Origin: Hortaea werneckii
Taxonomy: Eukaryota > Ascomycota > Dothideomycetes > Mycosphaerellales > Teratosphaeriaceae
DNA: 64,000 bases
Assembly (NCBI GenBank): GCA_037044905.1
Contig: JBAOKB010000035.1
Coordinates: forward strand, 1 to 64,000
Direction of reading: 5' to 3'
The notes under the pieces were generated by a model. It ran no database searches. It worked only from the letters and a program-made list of their open reading frames with translations, and was not told the DNA's origin. The position numbers and the translations under genes are program-made. Position 1 is the first letter of the stretch, and every line of letters begins with the position of its first letter. Below are positions 22,159 to 33,468 of the stretch, piece after piece.

Positions 22159-22860
22159 ATGATTTCAGTCACTACGGCTCAGTTGCAACATCCAAATCCG
22201 TTGGATACCCCTCTCTCAACAAGACTGCGGATTGAAACAAGATCTCCGAATAAGTCTGACATGGAGTCATTCTCACGAGACTTACCTATGCCCTCCGTCT
22301 CTCGCATCACTAGCTTAAACCAGGCTCATGCAACCCTCCTACATTGCTGTAACAAGCTTGCTCGCTTTGAGCAGTGCTGTCAGCCACAAACCAGCAACCC
22401 GTCATCACCAGTCTTACAAAACACGCAAGCCGAAGAACGCAGAGCTTTCCGCCAATGGCTGCAACGATGGGAATCCGCTTTCTCGCAATTCCTTTCCACC
22501 TACGCATCCGGTATGTCGAGCGAGGACCTCAGTCAATGTCGCATTCTAAAAGCCAACCATATTGCATGCAACATTGTGGCGTCCAATGCCCGTCCTGGCA
22601 CCCTTGAGTTTGATGCGTACGAACAGGACTTCCAAGCCATCATCGACCTTGCGACTTCTGTCTTGCAAACTCGACAGCGGATACAAAGCAGTTCGCCTCT
22701 CAGTGCGGCGTCGACGCCAGATGTTGGGCCGCGCGCTGTTGCTGGATTGGACGTTAGGGATCCGCTATGCATTCTCCTTGCAAGCTGCCGAAAACAGGTC
22801 CTCCGTACCAGGGCAAATGATCTGCTGGTGCGATTTTATGCTATGGGCGGATCAGTGTGA
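22159..22860 (+). CDS. Hypothetical protein, weakly like the C-terminal region of fungal Zn2Cys6 regulators
   Basis: Open frame of 233 aa from the ATG at 22159 to TGA at 22858-22860. The helical blocks ITSLNQAHATLLHCCNKLAR, CRILKANHIACNIV and CILLASCRKQVLRTRANDLL resemble, by eye, the fungus-specific region after Zn2Cys6 DNA-binding domains. I see no CxxC zinc motif upstream, and the usual C-terminal continuation is absent. It may be a truncated regulator fragment, a gene with unseen exons, or chance. Confidence 0.35.
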   Translation: MISVTTAQLQHPNPLDTPLSTRLRIETRSPNKSDMESFSRDLPMPSVSRITSLNQAHATLLHCCNKLARFEQCCQPQTSNPSSPVLQNTQAEERRAFRQWLQRWESAFSQFLSTYASGMSSEDLSQCRILKANHIACNIVASNARPGTLEFDAYEQDFQAIIDLATSVLQTRQRIQSSSPLSAASTPDVGPRAVAGLDVRDPLCILLASCRKQVLRTRANDLLVRFYAMGGSV

Positions 22861-23100
22861 TGCCTTCATCAAGAGCTGAGATCCTTCAAATGAAGATATG
22901 GGGAGTTCATCGGTCAAAACGGATGAAAATTCGTCGATTGCGTGAGCCTTGCTTTGCTCTTTTCAATGGAAAGGAAGAGTCACGATCTAAGGATATGGAC
23001 CATGTCCTCCCTCCACAGTAAAGTGCCGGAATCGACAGAGAAACATTGCTGAAGTGTTCAAATACATGAAGGGCAGTGCAAGGCGAATCATTAGGACGAA

Positions 23101-24256
23101 CTATGGCATCACGACAATTTTTCCACCTGCACGATTCTCATCCATGGTCCTGTGCGCTTCGACGATGTCTTCAAGCTTAAATGTCTTCCCGACGGTGACT
23201 TTGAGTTTCCCAGCCTCGATCTCCTCCACCAGCGCCTGCAATGGGGTCGTCATGAAACCATTCGGATCGGCATAAATGGTCAGACACACCGACGATGGTA
23301 TAGCCGCCATGGGTTCAAAAGGACCGGGAAGGGTCCAACCTGACAGTGTCAGCAAAGATTACGAACCTTCGAATATGCGCCATCACACGTCCTCTGTAGC
23401 AGATGTGCAGAGGCCACGCCATCGGGAAGACAAATGACTTACTATCGCCAACCATACCGACCATACACACGATCCCATGTTTCTTAGCACATTGCAGGGA
23501 GTCCAGGAGCGTGGTCGTCCCGATCAACTCAAGAACCTTGTTCACACCACCACCAGTCTTCTCCCTGACCCGCTCAGCAATCTTACCATCATCAACAACA
23601 ACCATATCCGCGCCATTCTCAAGCAACAACTTCTCACGCTCCAACTTCCGCGTGGTAGAGACAACCAAGATCCCATGACTCTTCGCAATCGCCGCCGCCG
23701 CAAGCCCTACACTCGTTGTACCGCCCCGAACCAAAAGCGACTCGCCCGCTTCCATCTGCAAAGCATCAAACAATCCCCCATACGCCGTCTGCAACATCTC
23801 CCCACACGCCCCAAGAACCTCCCAGGGCAAAGTACATACAATCTTCTGGCACCGCTCCGCCCTCACGCAGCAGAACTCCGCGTACGACCCGTCGAATTCC
23901 CTCCCCATCCCGCCTAGCGCAGTGACGACGACATCCCCCACCGCGAACTCCCCGCCCGGCGCCGCTTCCACGAGTCCCGTCGCTTCGATCCCCAGGATCC
24001 GCGGGAACGTGACGGGACTGTGGCCCTGGCGGGTGAAGAGCTCGGAGCGGTTGAGCCCGATGGCTTTGATGCGGATCAGGACCCAGCCGGGATTTGCGGT
24101 TGGGACTGGGCGGTTTTCGAGCTTGAGTTGTTCCGGTCCGCCGGCGGTGTAGATCACTGCGGCGCGCATTTGTTTTGGCTGGAATGGAGGTTGTTGGTTA
24201 GTGGAGTTGATAGACGGATGGTGATCGGGACTGGGAGGAGATCTTACCGTCGTCAT
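23101..24256 (-). CDS. Zinc-free MDR oxidoreductase (quinone reductase-like)
   Basis: Exons 24248-24256, 23443-24178 and 23101-23339 give 327 aa. The first exon holds only three codons. Its 69-bp intron (GTAAGA, branch CACTAAC, CAG) is in frame and free of stops, so a protein with 23 extra residues would arise if it were retained. The second intron (103 bp, GTAAGT to TGTCAG) is needed to join VGDS to WTLPGPFEPM. The GroES-like N-terminal domain carries LGIEATGLVE, and the Rossmann segment reads GGTTSVGLAAAAIAKSHG. The C-terminus is AHRTMDENRAGGKIVVMP. The usual Cys/His zinc ligands are not visible, which suggests an NADPH quinone or enone reductase. Substrate unknown. Confidence 0.85.
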
Positions 24257-25049
24257 GGTTGTTGGAGAAAGTGTGTCCTTCTCGTCCTTGAGTGTTCGAA
24301 ACTTTTATGAGTGATGTAGTTCAGCTGGAGGTGAGAGTGATACTGTATGAGGTCCTTGTAATCAATTCGGGGATCAAAAAACCAGCGCATTAAAAGCGAG
24401 AGGCTATGATATAAACAGCAAAAGCAGCTCTTGCCTGGCCCAGCTTTGACGAGAGAGGCGTCAGGACTTGCTTGCTCATCTCTGACTAAACGCGGCAGAG
24501 GTGTTGTCTCTGTGAAGGTGGTGCTTAAAAGTAGAGCTCGACATGCCGGATTGGTCGGTCCCGCTGACGGTACGAGGGGAGACGGAGAACGAGAGGGGGA
24601 TAGCTTAGCTTGAGCTTGACTTGTCTTGACCTTGAAAGTTGCAGTAGTCTCTGCTGGTGGATGTGACGTCTCGTGCGTCTACAGAAGGTTGGTCATCCCG
24701 GGCTCATGGACGATCTCCATCTGATGAAACAATGTCAGCCTGTTCACAACCTTGAAAGAGAGTTTAAAGTGACTCGTATCTAGCATGTACGAACGACAAT
24801 CGTCTTCCCTGCACTATGCAACAAAGTACCTAAAGCTCCAGGAATTGCACTAGATCCTCGTCAGATGTACTTCTAATCCCAACCAAACGCCTCCCGAAAT
24901 CCCCCATATGCAAAAGCGATCCTGCCATGCCGTCAAACAACACCATATCCAACTCTCAGTGACCAACCCCTCAAAACCCAAGCCAACACCTCTCAAAGTT
25001 AACCAAAAACCCAACCCAAAACCCATCCAAAACCCATCCCATCCCCTTA
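24257..25049. other. Gap of 0.8 kb
   Basis: Promoter region of the MDR gene and 3' region of the next minus-strand gene. From about 24880 to 25046 the plus strand is strongly A/C-rich with repeated AACCCATCC-like words, probably a pyrimidine-biased (on the minus strand, T/G-rich) 3' untranslated stretch. No gene seen. Confidence 0.45.
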
Positions 25050-27071
25050 TCATCCCATACTCGACTCACCAATCCCCCGAACCCCACCAGCACCAACCCC
25101 ATGTCTCCTATCCCCAGCGCCGAAAACCAACTCCAACATCTTCCGCCTCTGCGTCTCGCGACTAGTCTTAAGCTGGACATACGTCCCCTCTAAACCCTTG
25201 ACCTGCTCTTCAACGCTGAGGGTACTACTATTCATGCCCCTGACGAGCGGGGAGACAAGTTTCCTCCTTAGGGTCTCCAGATTACTCTGCAGCTGCCTCA
25301 GCCGCTGATTATGATCGACGAGGACGCGTTTATTGAGGACGGTACGATCGCGGACCGAGGCCAGCAGGTCGCGGTTCTTCTCGTACTTGCGCAGTTTCGA
25401 CGCGTTGACCCCGATCACTTTGACCCAGAGCGAGCCGAGGAAGTCGCTTTCCAGCCGCTCTTGCGTGTCCTGCTCCCGGATCACGGAGCGTTGGAGGTTC
25501 AGGAATTGTTTATCGATGGCTTCGAAGAGCTGGAAGAGCTGCGTGCTGTATTGCAGTTCGGAGGAGATGGCTTCTTCCAGCACGGAGAGGTATTCCGTGA
25601 AGACGCGTTCGAGCGTGGCGCGGTTGTGTTGGTGGCGGGTTAGGCCGAAGAGGTTTTGGGCGAGTTGGCTGGAGCTCATGAGTCCCGCGCGGGTCAGCAG
25701 GGCGTGCGTGTTGGACCAGACGGAACTTATTGTGCTGGTTGGGGATGCGGCGAGGTTGGTTAGCTCGCGTTGGGCCCATTCCATTGTTAGGAGGATGTTG
25801 TCGATGTCGCCATCTACGCCGGCAAAGAAGCGCGTGAGCTCGGAGGCGAGCGTCTTGATGGAGTCGCTTAGCTCGTCGAGCTGGTGCACAATGATGGGCG
25901 CTGAGGTCATGTTCGTGTTTCGCACGCTCTCGCCTAAATCCCATACCGCGACGCCAGTCTCATCCAGTTCGCTGATCTGAGCATGTCCTCGCTCTGAGTA
26001 GTAGATGGCAGGCTCGAATGACTTTGCAAGTCCAGCAACTTTGATCAGGTCGGGTACCGGCCCGAACGTAGGCGTGGTGAAAAGGTTGACGGCAAGTGAC
26101 CACGCCACCAATGCGACGATGGCGTAGGCAAAAGCGTGCCATTTAGACTGACGAACATGCGCATAGGCTTTGCGGAGGGTGGCAACCGTTTCTTCTATGG
26201 GCTGAGTCTTCTGGACCACGTCAAGGCGGGTGGAAAGGCGGAAGTCTATGTATGGACCTCTGATTAGCTTGGGCTGTGTTGGTACATGGGTGGAGCTGAT
26301 GATGGTCGCGGCTGTGAGAGAGGAGTCCATGCTGATGCAACGCCCATGCGACTGCCTGTGTGAAGAATGGTGATCCGCACGAGGCATGGCCTTGACGCTC
26401 ATCTGCACGCGCATATTGAAAAATCATGCGCATACAGTGTGTACGAAGTAGGAACGAAGTATCAAAGATGAACTTCAAGAGGAACGAAAAGGATGACACT
26501 TACAATTACTCTGCGTGGGCGTTTCTAAAGCGGGGCTGTCTGTGTCGTCGCTGGCATTCACATTTCCACCACCGCCACCGCCACCTCTGTCCACCTCACC
26601 GGCCCCTGCGCCAAAGTTCGGCTCAGGACTGTTACTTGGACTTCTCCCCTTTGTCGGACTGAGGGGCAGCGGTATTCTCGCTGCGGCCTGGTGGAGCGTC
26701 ATGTCTCCGTCGTCTTCTTCTATCGCATCGTGGTACTGTGGACTTGGCTCCTTGCTCCTATACCCTCGTGCGCGACTGGGAGACAGCGATGACTGATCGT
26801 GGTGGTGATTGAACCAGCCGCTCCCTGCTTTCCGCCAGGCGGGCGGGCTGTAACTCCTTCTACTGCTGCTCGTCTGTTCGGAGTAATCGCTGTTGATGTT
26901 GCTGCGGAAGCCGGAGTGCTGGCTTGGATAGTCGGGGAGAGTAGGGGAGAATTCCCGCGAGTTGGTGGGCAGTTCGGGGCTGTCCATGTTGGCGCTGGCG
27001 GCGAGGCTGTTGCCAGAGAGTTCGAGGTATGCTTGCCGGGCGGTCATGGCGGTCGAGTGGTGGTCGATCAT
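25050..27071 (-). CDS. Single-pass membrane protein of unknown function with long helical domain
   Basis: Exon 1 26504-27071, exon 2 25050-26311, together 609 aa. The donor GTAAGT at 26503 is clear. The acceptor at 26312 is the only one I found that keeps the frame, so the 192-bp intron is provisional. The first 200 residues are disordered (MTARQAYLELSGN, Ser/Pro/Gly-rich, LPLSPTKGRSPSNSPEP). One transmembrane segment follows (WHAFAYAIVALVAWSLAVNL), then KVAGLAKSFEP, TGVAVWDLGESVR and SAPIIVHQLDELSDS. The long remainder is helical, Leu/Gln/Arg-rich and probably coiled. I recognise it as a fungal family without known function. The start could also be the ATG at 27047. Confidence 0.72.
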
Positions 27072-28589
27072 GCGGCAGGCGCGGTATTGCTTGCTCCGGG
27101 GTGCGTTCGCAGTCACTATCGGCGAAGTGTTGTGCGCTGGTGAAGATGAGAGAGATGGATGATTGCTCTAGTGTGTTGGAGAAGACTTGTCGCTCCCGTC
27201 GCAAGTGTCGCGTTGTCGCAGGCTCTCTATCATGCGTGTCGCATCGACGGGCAGCCTAAGGTATGTCTAACACCTGACTGGCGCTGTCTCTCATGCGGCG
27301 GAGACAAAGAACGTGATGTGATGATGGCGCATACACTTGACAACTAGATGCAGATGCGGGAGCGGATAAGGATGCAGATAGATGGGGAGTAGGAGATAGA
27401 GAGGGAAGATGTACCTAGACCTAGTTCGCTGCGCATTGGGGCGTCCATACCCCTCTACTCTAGATTCGCTGGGATGTGAGGTGCAGATGGGAGAGGTGGC
27501 TGGAGAGCGAGCTCGACCTGCATACGTGCCTGCGACTGCATCCCCACTTGGAGGAGAGGGGAAGCGGATGACTGGATGATCCGGTTCCACGACACGCGGC
27601 GCTCCCCGAGACCTGCAGTAGTGTCTGATCACCCGTCCTGCCCTGTTGCCCTACACCTCCCATCTCTTGCTGCACACCTCATGTCGCAGTAGGGCGAAAA
27701 CAACCCAAAAGATAAATGGAGAAAAGAGCGAGCCTCGTTGTGAGGCTACTCGAGGGAGAAGTGTCCATCAATTTCGGCAAGACCATCGAAAACATCAACA
27801 TAAAGACGACATCCAGCCATTGCTTTTTGATATCTCTGGATACATGGAGCTTCTTCAATATTAGACTTCCTCGCAATATAACACTTGGCATTGGTCTAGT
27901 GCCTATGCACCATGAGTAAACCTGATGAGTCTAATTCCGCTGATTTACACACCAAGCCATGAAGTGCCCCGCAAATCATCGCCTTGTAGGCTTCTGACTG
28001 GAGTGTTTGGAAGTCGTAGGACCGTCCTATAAGTGTGTTTCTCCAGCGAACGAGGTCCAGATAGTCGCGACTGCGGATATTCTGGAATACTTGAGACAAA
28101 TTGGGTCCGGGCCAGCGCCTAAAGATGATCTGCAACCTCCAACTTCTTCTGAAAGCATCTGGCAGAACCGACTGACATAGGTCTGATCCAGAAGAGATTC
28201 GTTCGCACCTGGCCACTGCGTTATGCTCGCTGTATGGCGATGCTCTGCGCTCAACCTTCCCCTGATCGGCTTCCATACGTCCAGGTAGCCTCTGCTGTCG
28301 AACCCTGTCGCCTCGAAAGCTTGGATGATTCGGCTAGAGCGCTTTGATGGCGTCTGATCAAGAGCCTTTGATATGTTGTATAGTGTTGTGAAAGATCCGA
28401 TCCTCGTCCAGCCAAAAAGGTGTCCTGGCCCGGGTCAAGAGACGGCAATGTCTACTCACCAACATAATTCTGTAAGCCCAGCCGCGTTGTTGCTGTTGAC
28501 CGAACCGCAGATAAGATCAAATGCCAGCTCCTACCGGTCCAGCAGCGTGAGCTCGCAAGCAGAATGCCACCATACCTCTACCGACCCTT
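27072..28589. other. Gap of 1.5 kb
   Basis: Promoter of the preceding minus-strand gene plus sequence downstream of the HSL-type hydrolase. Open frames at 27896-28276 (minus) and 28373-28744 (plus) show no family features. Eroded coding sequence cannot be excluded; I see no gene. Confidence 0.4.
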
Positions 28590-29960
28590 TCAACTTTCTT
28601 TCGCATCTCTCTTCCCACCTTCTGCCCCTTCCGTCGGCGCAGTCCCAGCATCACTCTGCTCATCCTCCACCAAATTCTCCTGCGAGCCATGAAACAGCGA
28701 TTCATGCACCTTCGCCGCCGGGTCACCCTGAGCCGCCACATTGATCCCGACCTCCTGATCCATCACCCCCACAGGATCCCGCCCTTGCCACGTCAAGCTC
28801 GCAAACCTCACACATTCATCCAGTACCTCGAGCCGCGTCTTGCGCTCCTCCTTCGAGAGCGCGATCTCCGGGATCTGCGTCCATCCGTGCTTCCTATCCT
28901 CGTAGCGCAGCGTTTTCACGTCTTTGCTCCGGCCTTCCTGTTCGACTTTCTTCGTCCAGTTCTCGCTCTGTTCCCATAACGTGTCCAGGCCTGTGAGGAT
29001 AAGCAGGATCTTGGCGTTTTGGTGGAGCTCTGTGCTCGTGTCTACTAGACCAGGCGAGGCGCGCGCGTGCGCTGACATCTCGCGACTTACGTATGTCGAG
29101 GCGAGGTGGTCGTCGATGTTCCAGCCTTTCTCTTTGCCCTGTTTTAGCTGCGGCATGCGTTCGTGTCTGTATCGTTCGCTGGGTAGTTGGCGGAGGTCTA
29201 AGCTTGGGTAGAGGAGCAGTAGGGGGACCGGTGCAGGGTACTCCGGTGGTATAGGGCTAGGCCATTCCGGCAAGCCGAAACTTGCGGGTGCGTTGATGGC
29301 CATGTTGAGTGCGATGTTGCCTCCGCTGCTCGCACCGCTGAACCCTATCTTCTGGATGTCGAGCTCGATCTTCGGCACAGGTGGCAAGGGCACCCTTCCA
29401 GCATCGCGGTCCTCTTTCGTTCCTAATGTCTGGTACCATTGCGTCCGGAAGAACTCTGCAACGTTTTGTCTTAGCGGCTCGTACGCCGGGAAGCTTGGGT
29501 CCAGCACGGCTCTAACAACGTCTTCGGCATCTTCAATCGCAGCAGGAAATTTGTCGAAGGGCGCCATGCGGTAGTCGACGCCGATCACAATGGCGCTAAG
29601 CTCCCGGCAAAGTTTCGAGCAGAAGGGGGCTTGCTCTAAACATGATCCCAGGTAAAAACCCCCGCCGTGGTAGTCCATGACAATCGGAAACGAGTTGGGC
29701 TTCGGTGTGGGGTCACCTGACTGCGGGTCCGGGTATTCAACAGGCGGACAAAAGACAAATACTTGTACTGTGCGGCCTGGTTGTCGTGAAGGAAGCTGCA
29801 GTTTAAAAGGCATTGGGCCATTGGGATTCGTGATCTTCAGCGCTGCCAGAGGGACTGCCCTTGGCATGCGAACGAACGCCGTCTTCGCAAGCGTAGAGAA
29901 AGATTCTTTGCTCCATCTTTGCGCCTGCTGAAGAATCTTGGGTCTTTTGTTACCGCTCAT
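28590..29960 (-). CDS. Alpha/beta hydrolase, hormone-sensitive-lipase type
   Basis: Intronless, 456 aa from the ATG at 29960 (MSGNKRPKIL) to TGA at 28590-28592. The oxyanion-hole motif DYHGGGFYLGS, the nucleophile elbow GASSGGNIAL (GxSxG) and VIGVDYRMAP are those of the HSL/bacterial esterase-like family. The acid (GLDTLWEQS) and His (RKHGWTQIP) complete a plausible Ser-Asp-His triad. The C-terminus adds about 70 acidic residues. No signal peptide is seen, so it is likely intracellular. It should cleave carboxyl esters; the substrate is unknown. Confidence 0.87.
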   Translation of the reverse strand: MSGNKRPKILQQAQRWSKESFSTLAKTAFVRMPRAVPLAALKITNPNGPMPFKLQLPSRQPGRTVQVFVFCPPVEYPDPQSGDPTPKPNSFPIVMDYHGGGFYLGSCLEQAPFCSKLCRELSAIVIGVDYRMAPFDKFPAAIEDAEDVVRAVLDPSFPAYEPLRQNVAEFFRTQWYQTLGTKEDRDAGRVPLPPVPKIELDIQKIGFSGASSGGNIALNMAINAPASFGLPEWPSPIPPEYPAPVPLLLLYPSLDLRQLPSERYRHERMPQLKQGKEKGWNIDDHLASTYVSREMSAHARASPGLVDTSTELHQNAKILLILTGLDTLWEQSENWTKKVEQEGRSKDVKTLRYEDRKHGWTQIPEIALSKEERKTRLEVLDECVRFASLTWQGRDPVGVMDQEVGINVAAQGDPAAKVHESLFHGSQENLVEDEQSDAGTAPTEGAEGGKRDAKES

Positions 29961-31247
29961 GGTCCTTGGCAATATGTCGATTTAGGAAGGAGCGCGAAGG
30001 CAAACGGCGGCTTGGCCGGGTCTTTTGTTGCGGAGCAGCCCAGTGAGCTGACTGGAGTGATCTTTGCTGTTAGGAAAATAGCATCGAGCGAATGTCGTAC
30101 CTCGACAGCTTCGCAAAAGCTTCACAACCCGGCTATGTCTTGTTTTGTGGTGATTGTCGAGCGTCGAAGAAGTGATGCAATAGTTAGCCCCAATGCTTAC
30201 CTCCGAGGCAAGATCGACAGATCGAGACTGCTCTCATTGGCGGAACATCTTCGGCCCAGGGGTTCAATGGCTTCCAGGTTTACCTGTTCCTTGCGACCTC
30301 AATCATGGCAGGAACCGCAGACTACACATCTGGGCCATCCACGGTCAATGTTGATACAAGAAAAGCATTCAAAAGTTCAGCGTTGTAGAATGAACGCTCA
30401 AGAAAGGGCGCATGACATTCGTTTGAATACACGCTGAAAGTGACGAGATGTAGCGCTGAAAACTGCCGACATGGACCTCGAGAAGAGACAAAGTTAGGAG
30501 GTAACAAGTAAGTCAATCCTTCGAAATGCCTGTCGAGCTTTCCATCATTCCCACGTTGCTTCGCAGCAGTGAATATCATCAATCCCCTTTAGGTTCGTTT
30601 GATCGAAGGACCGGCGCATCTAGGCATGGCGATGGAGCATGGTCCACCCTACGGTGAACAACGAATAGGCTCACTATCCTCGTACACGTGATTGAAGATG
30701 TCCTCAAACTTCGCGAACGGGCAAGTTTGAGAGAGACGAGGTTGTTCGCGTAGAGCTTGGTTGAGGAGACGGCGGAAGCGGCAGCTTAGCGTGGGAAACC
30801 AGAGCTGCAACTAACCTCAATCTAGAAGGTGCGAAAACGGTACCTTATCACCTTGCCTACAACGTGCGACCAGCACTGGCTAATGCTAGACTGATGTCTT
30901 GCATCAGTTGCTAGCGGAGGCTGTGTAGACTTCCAAACTAAAAGCGCCTTAATTCGCTGGTCGGTGGCAATTTACTACACCTTCGGCCGCCCCCGACTGT
31001 CTTGATAAGGATCCAGCAGTGCCGTCCAGTTCCGGACCGTTCACCGTCGCAATGCTAGCGGGCACAGACGTGGTGATAAGCAGCGGTGAAGCATTGAAGC
31101 ACTTTGGTCTTGCTTCTTTATTGAGCTTCTAAAGTCTTGAGTCTGTCCTTTTCACGAAGAGGTGCTGCAACAGGAGCATAAGCTCTCCCTAATACAAGTT
31201 ACATTTTTTCCGCTGCACTCTCGTTAGGAAGTTGTTCAATCGTTGCA
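29961..31247. other. Gap of 1.3 kb: divergent promoter region
   Basis: Lies between the hydrolase (minus) and the secreted phosphatase (plus). No gene seen; open frames such as 29919-30437 have no family features. One CACGTG site is listed separately. Confidence 0.45.
30685..30690 (+). promoter_or_regulatory. CACGTG site upstream of the phosphatase gene
   Basis: CACGTG is the core of the Pho4/NUC-1 phosphate-starvation site, and of other bHLH factors. It lies about 560 bp upstream of the phosphatase ATG. A single copy is weak evidence. Confidence 0.4.
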
Positions 31248-33364
31248 ATGATGAGACCTTTCACCAGCATTGCCGTTCTTGGGGCACTCGCTCACGCTGC
31301 TCCAACAGATGATAAACGCGACGTTGACACACGCTTTCCATACAATGGTCCTGCAGTGCCAGTCGGGGATTGGGTTGACAACAGCATTAACGGTAACGGC
31401 AAGGGCTACAAAAGGCTCACTGAACCACCTGCTGTCAAGCCGAAGACTGCAAATGCAACAAACAATGTCAACGTTATCTCGCTTGCGTACGTGCCAGGCG
31501 GCATGAACATTCACTACCAGACCCCTTTTGGCTTGGGAGAGGCGCCATGTATTTCATATGGTGTCTTCCCTCACGCTCTTTCTCATGTCGCCACGGGTAA
31601 AAGCCGCACGTAAGTTGAATCCAAAGAAATTAGTTGGTTCCGAACGCCACAATTCGACCAATCTGACCATGAAGCAGATACGGAAGAACACCATCTTGCT
31701 CGCAAATTGAGGCGATAACTCAATGCAACGAATTCTTTCATGATGTGCAGATCGCGGATCTCACGTCTGATACGACTTACTACTATCGCATCGAGGCAGC
31801 AAATGGCACTACGGAATCTCCTATCCTCAGTTTTAAAACTGGCCGCGCACCTGGCGAAAAGGAACCATTCTCGGTTGCCGTGTTGAACGACATGGGCTAC
31901 ATGAATGCGGGTGGTACTTACAGGCAACTGGCGAAAGCAGTCGATGAAGGAGTCGCCTTTGCGTGGCACGGTGGTGATATTTCGGTGAGCCTCTACAGTC
32001 TCAAGCATTGGACCGTACCGGGACTCAGCTGATATCCAAACTCTAGTATGCTGATGACTGGCTTTCTGGAATCATTGCATGTACCGATTCTTGGCCCGTC
32101 TGTTATAACGGTAGTTCGACTTATCTCCCGGTCGCGAATGGCACGGCGCCGCCAGATTTCCCTGTCGACGATCCGTCCTATCTGACACCCCTCCCTGCTG
32201 GAGAAGCCCCTAGCGAGGGAAGCCCTCAAGGTGGCGACATGTCGGTTCTCTACGAATCTAATTGGGACCTATGGCAGCAATGGATGAACGCCATTGGAAT
32301 GAAGATTCCTTACATGGTCCTACCGGGAAACCACGTAAGTCATTACAGCATCTTTATGAAGGCATCGTTGAAGATCTAATCTCAGATTACAGGATGACAC
32401 CTGCGCTGCTGGATTTGATGGGCCAAACAACACCCTCACCGCATACTTGAACAGCAACGAGACCAATTCTACGGCTGAGGACACACTTTTGACGTACTAC
32501 TCCTGCCCACCTTCGCAGAGGAACTTCACAGCATATGATCACCGTTTCCGCATGCCGGGCAAAGAATCCGGTGGCCGTGCCAATTTTTGGTATTCCTTTG
32601 ATTATGGTCTTGCACACTTCATATCCATCGATGGTGAAACCGACTTCGCCTATAGCCCTCAATGGCCTTTCGTCCGTGATGTTTCCGACAATGAGACCTT
32701 GCCAACAAGAAACGAAACATTTGTGACCGACTCGGGTCCCTTTGGTTACATCAACGGCAGCTGGAAAGACAACAAGGCTTATGAGCAGTGGAACTGGCTC
32801 AAGAATGACCTCGAGAGCATCGATCGTAGTAAGACGCCATGGGTCATTGCCATGTCACACCGTCCAATGTATAGCTCTGAAGTCTCAAGCTACCAGCCAA
32901 ATGTCCGCAATGCTTTCCAGAAACTCCTGATGGACAACAACGTCGATGCTTACCTGGCTGGCCACGTACACTGGTACGAACGTCTCTGGCCCCTAACGTC
33001 GAATGGAACTATCGACCATGCTGCAATTATTGACAACAACACCTATCATGTCAATGAGGGCGTCTCCATGACACATTTGATCAACGGTGCCGCTGGCAAC
33101 GTCGAGTCCCATTCGACTCTTCCTTGGAACGAGACACTGGATATCACGGCTGTGCTTAACCAGCATTACTACGGGTATAGCAAATTGACGTTTCACAATG
33201 AGAGCGTGGCGACTTGGCAGTACATCCTGGGTGTTGATGGCAGTATAGGAGATGAGTTGACTCTCATCAAGAGCGGGACTGCCTCGTCCAACTGCTCCGA
33301 AAGTTCCGAGCATTCGGGAAGTGGCTGGAGCCCTCGAGATGTTGAGGCGCTCGGGTATGCGTAG
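31248..33364 (+). CDS. Secreted purple acid phosphatase-type metallophosphoesterase
   Basis: Exons 31248-31609, 31678-31984, 32047-32334 and 32393-33364 give 642 aa. All introns are 58-68 bp, GT-AG, and keep the frame. A short hydrophobic signal peptide (MMRPFTSIAVLGALAHA) is followed by many Asn-X-Ser/Thr sites, fitting a secreted glycoprotein. The metal-binding blocks appear in order: LNDMGY, GDISYADDW, GNHDDTC, MSHRPMYSS and GHVHWYERLWPL. The two middle blocks are split or bounded by introns. It should release phosphate from organic phosphomonoesters outside the cell. No GPI-type hydrophobic tail is seen. The role in phosphate scavenging is inferred and fits the CACGTG site upstream and the PHO89 gene in the same window. 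Confidence 0.92.
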
Positions 33365-33468
33365 ATGAGAACTTAGAAACGACATTGATCGGCATCACCC
33401 TTGATATCGTTCAATAGATAAAACCCACGGATTACAAGTAAAGTGCCTAGCGTCTTTCATGGTGACGC

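Noticed and set aside
27896..28448. Minus-strand open frames as a possible gene
   Set aside because: No ATG-led frame with splice sites and no family pattern; at best eroded sequence.
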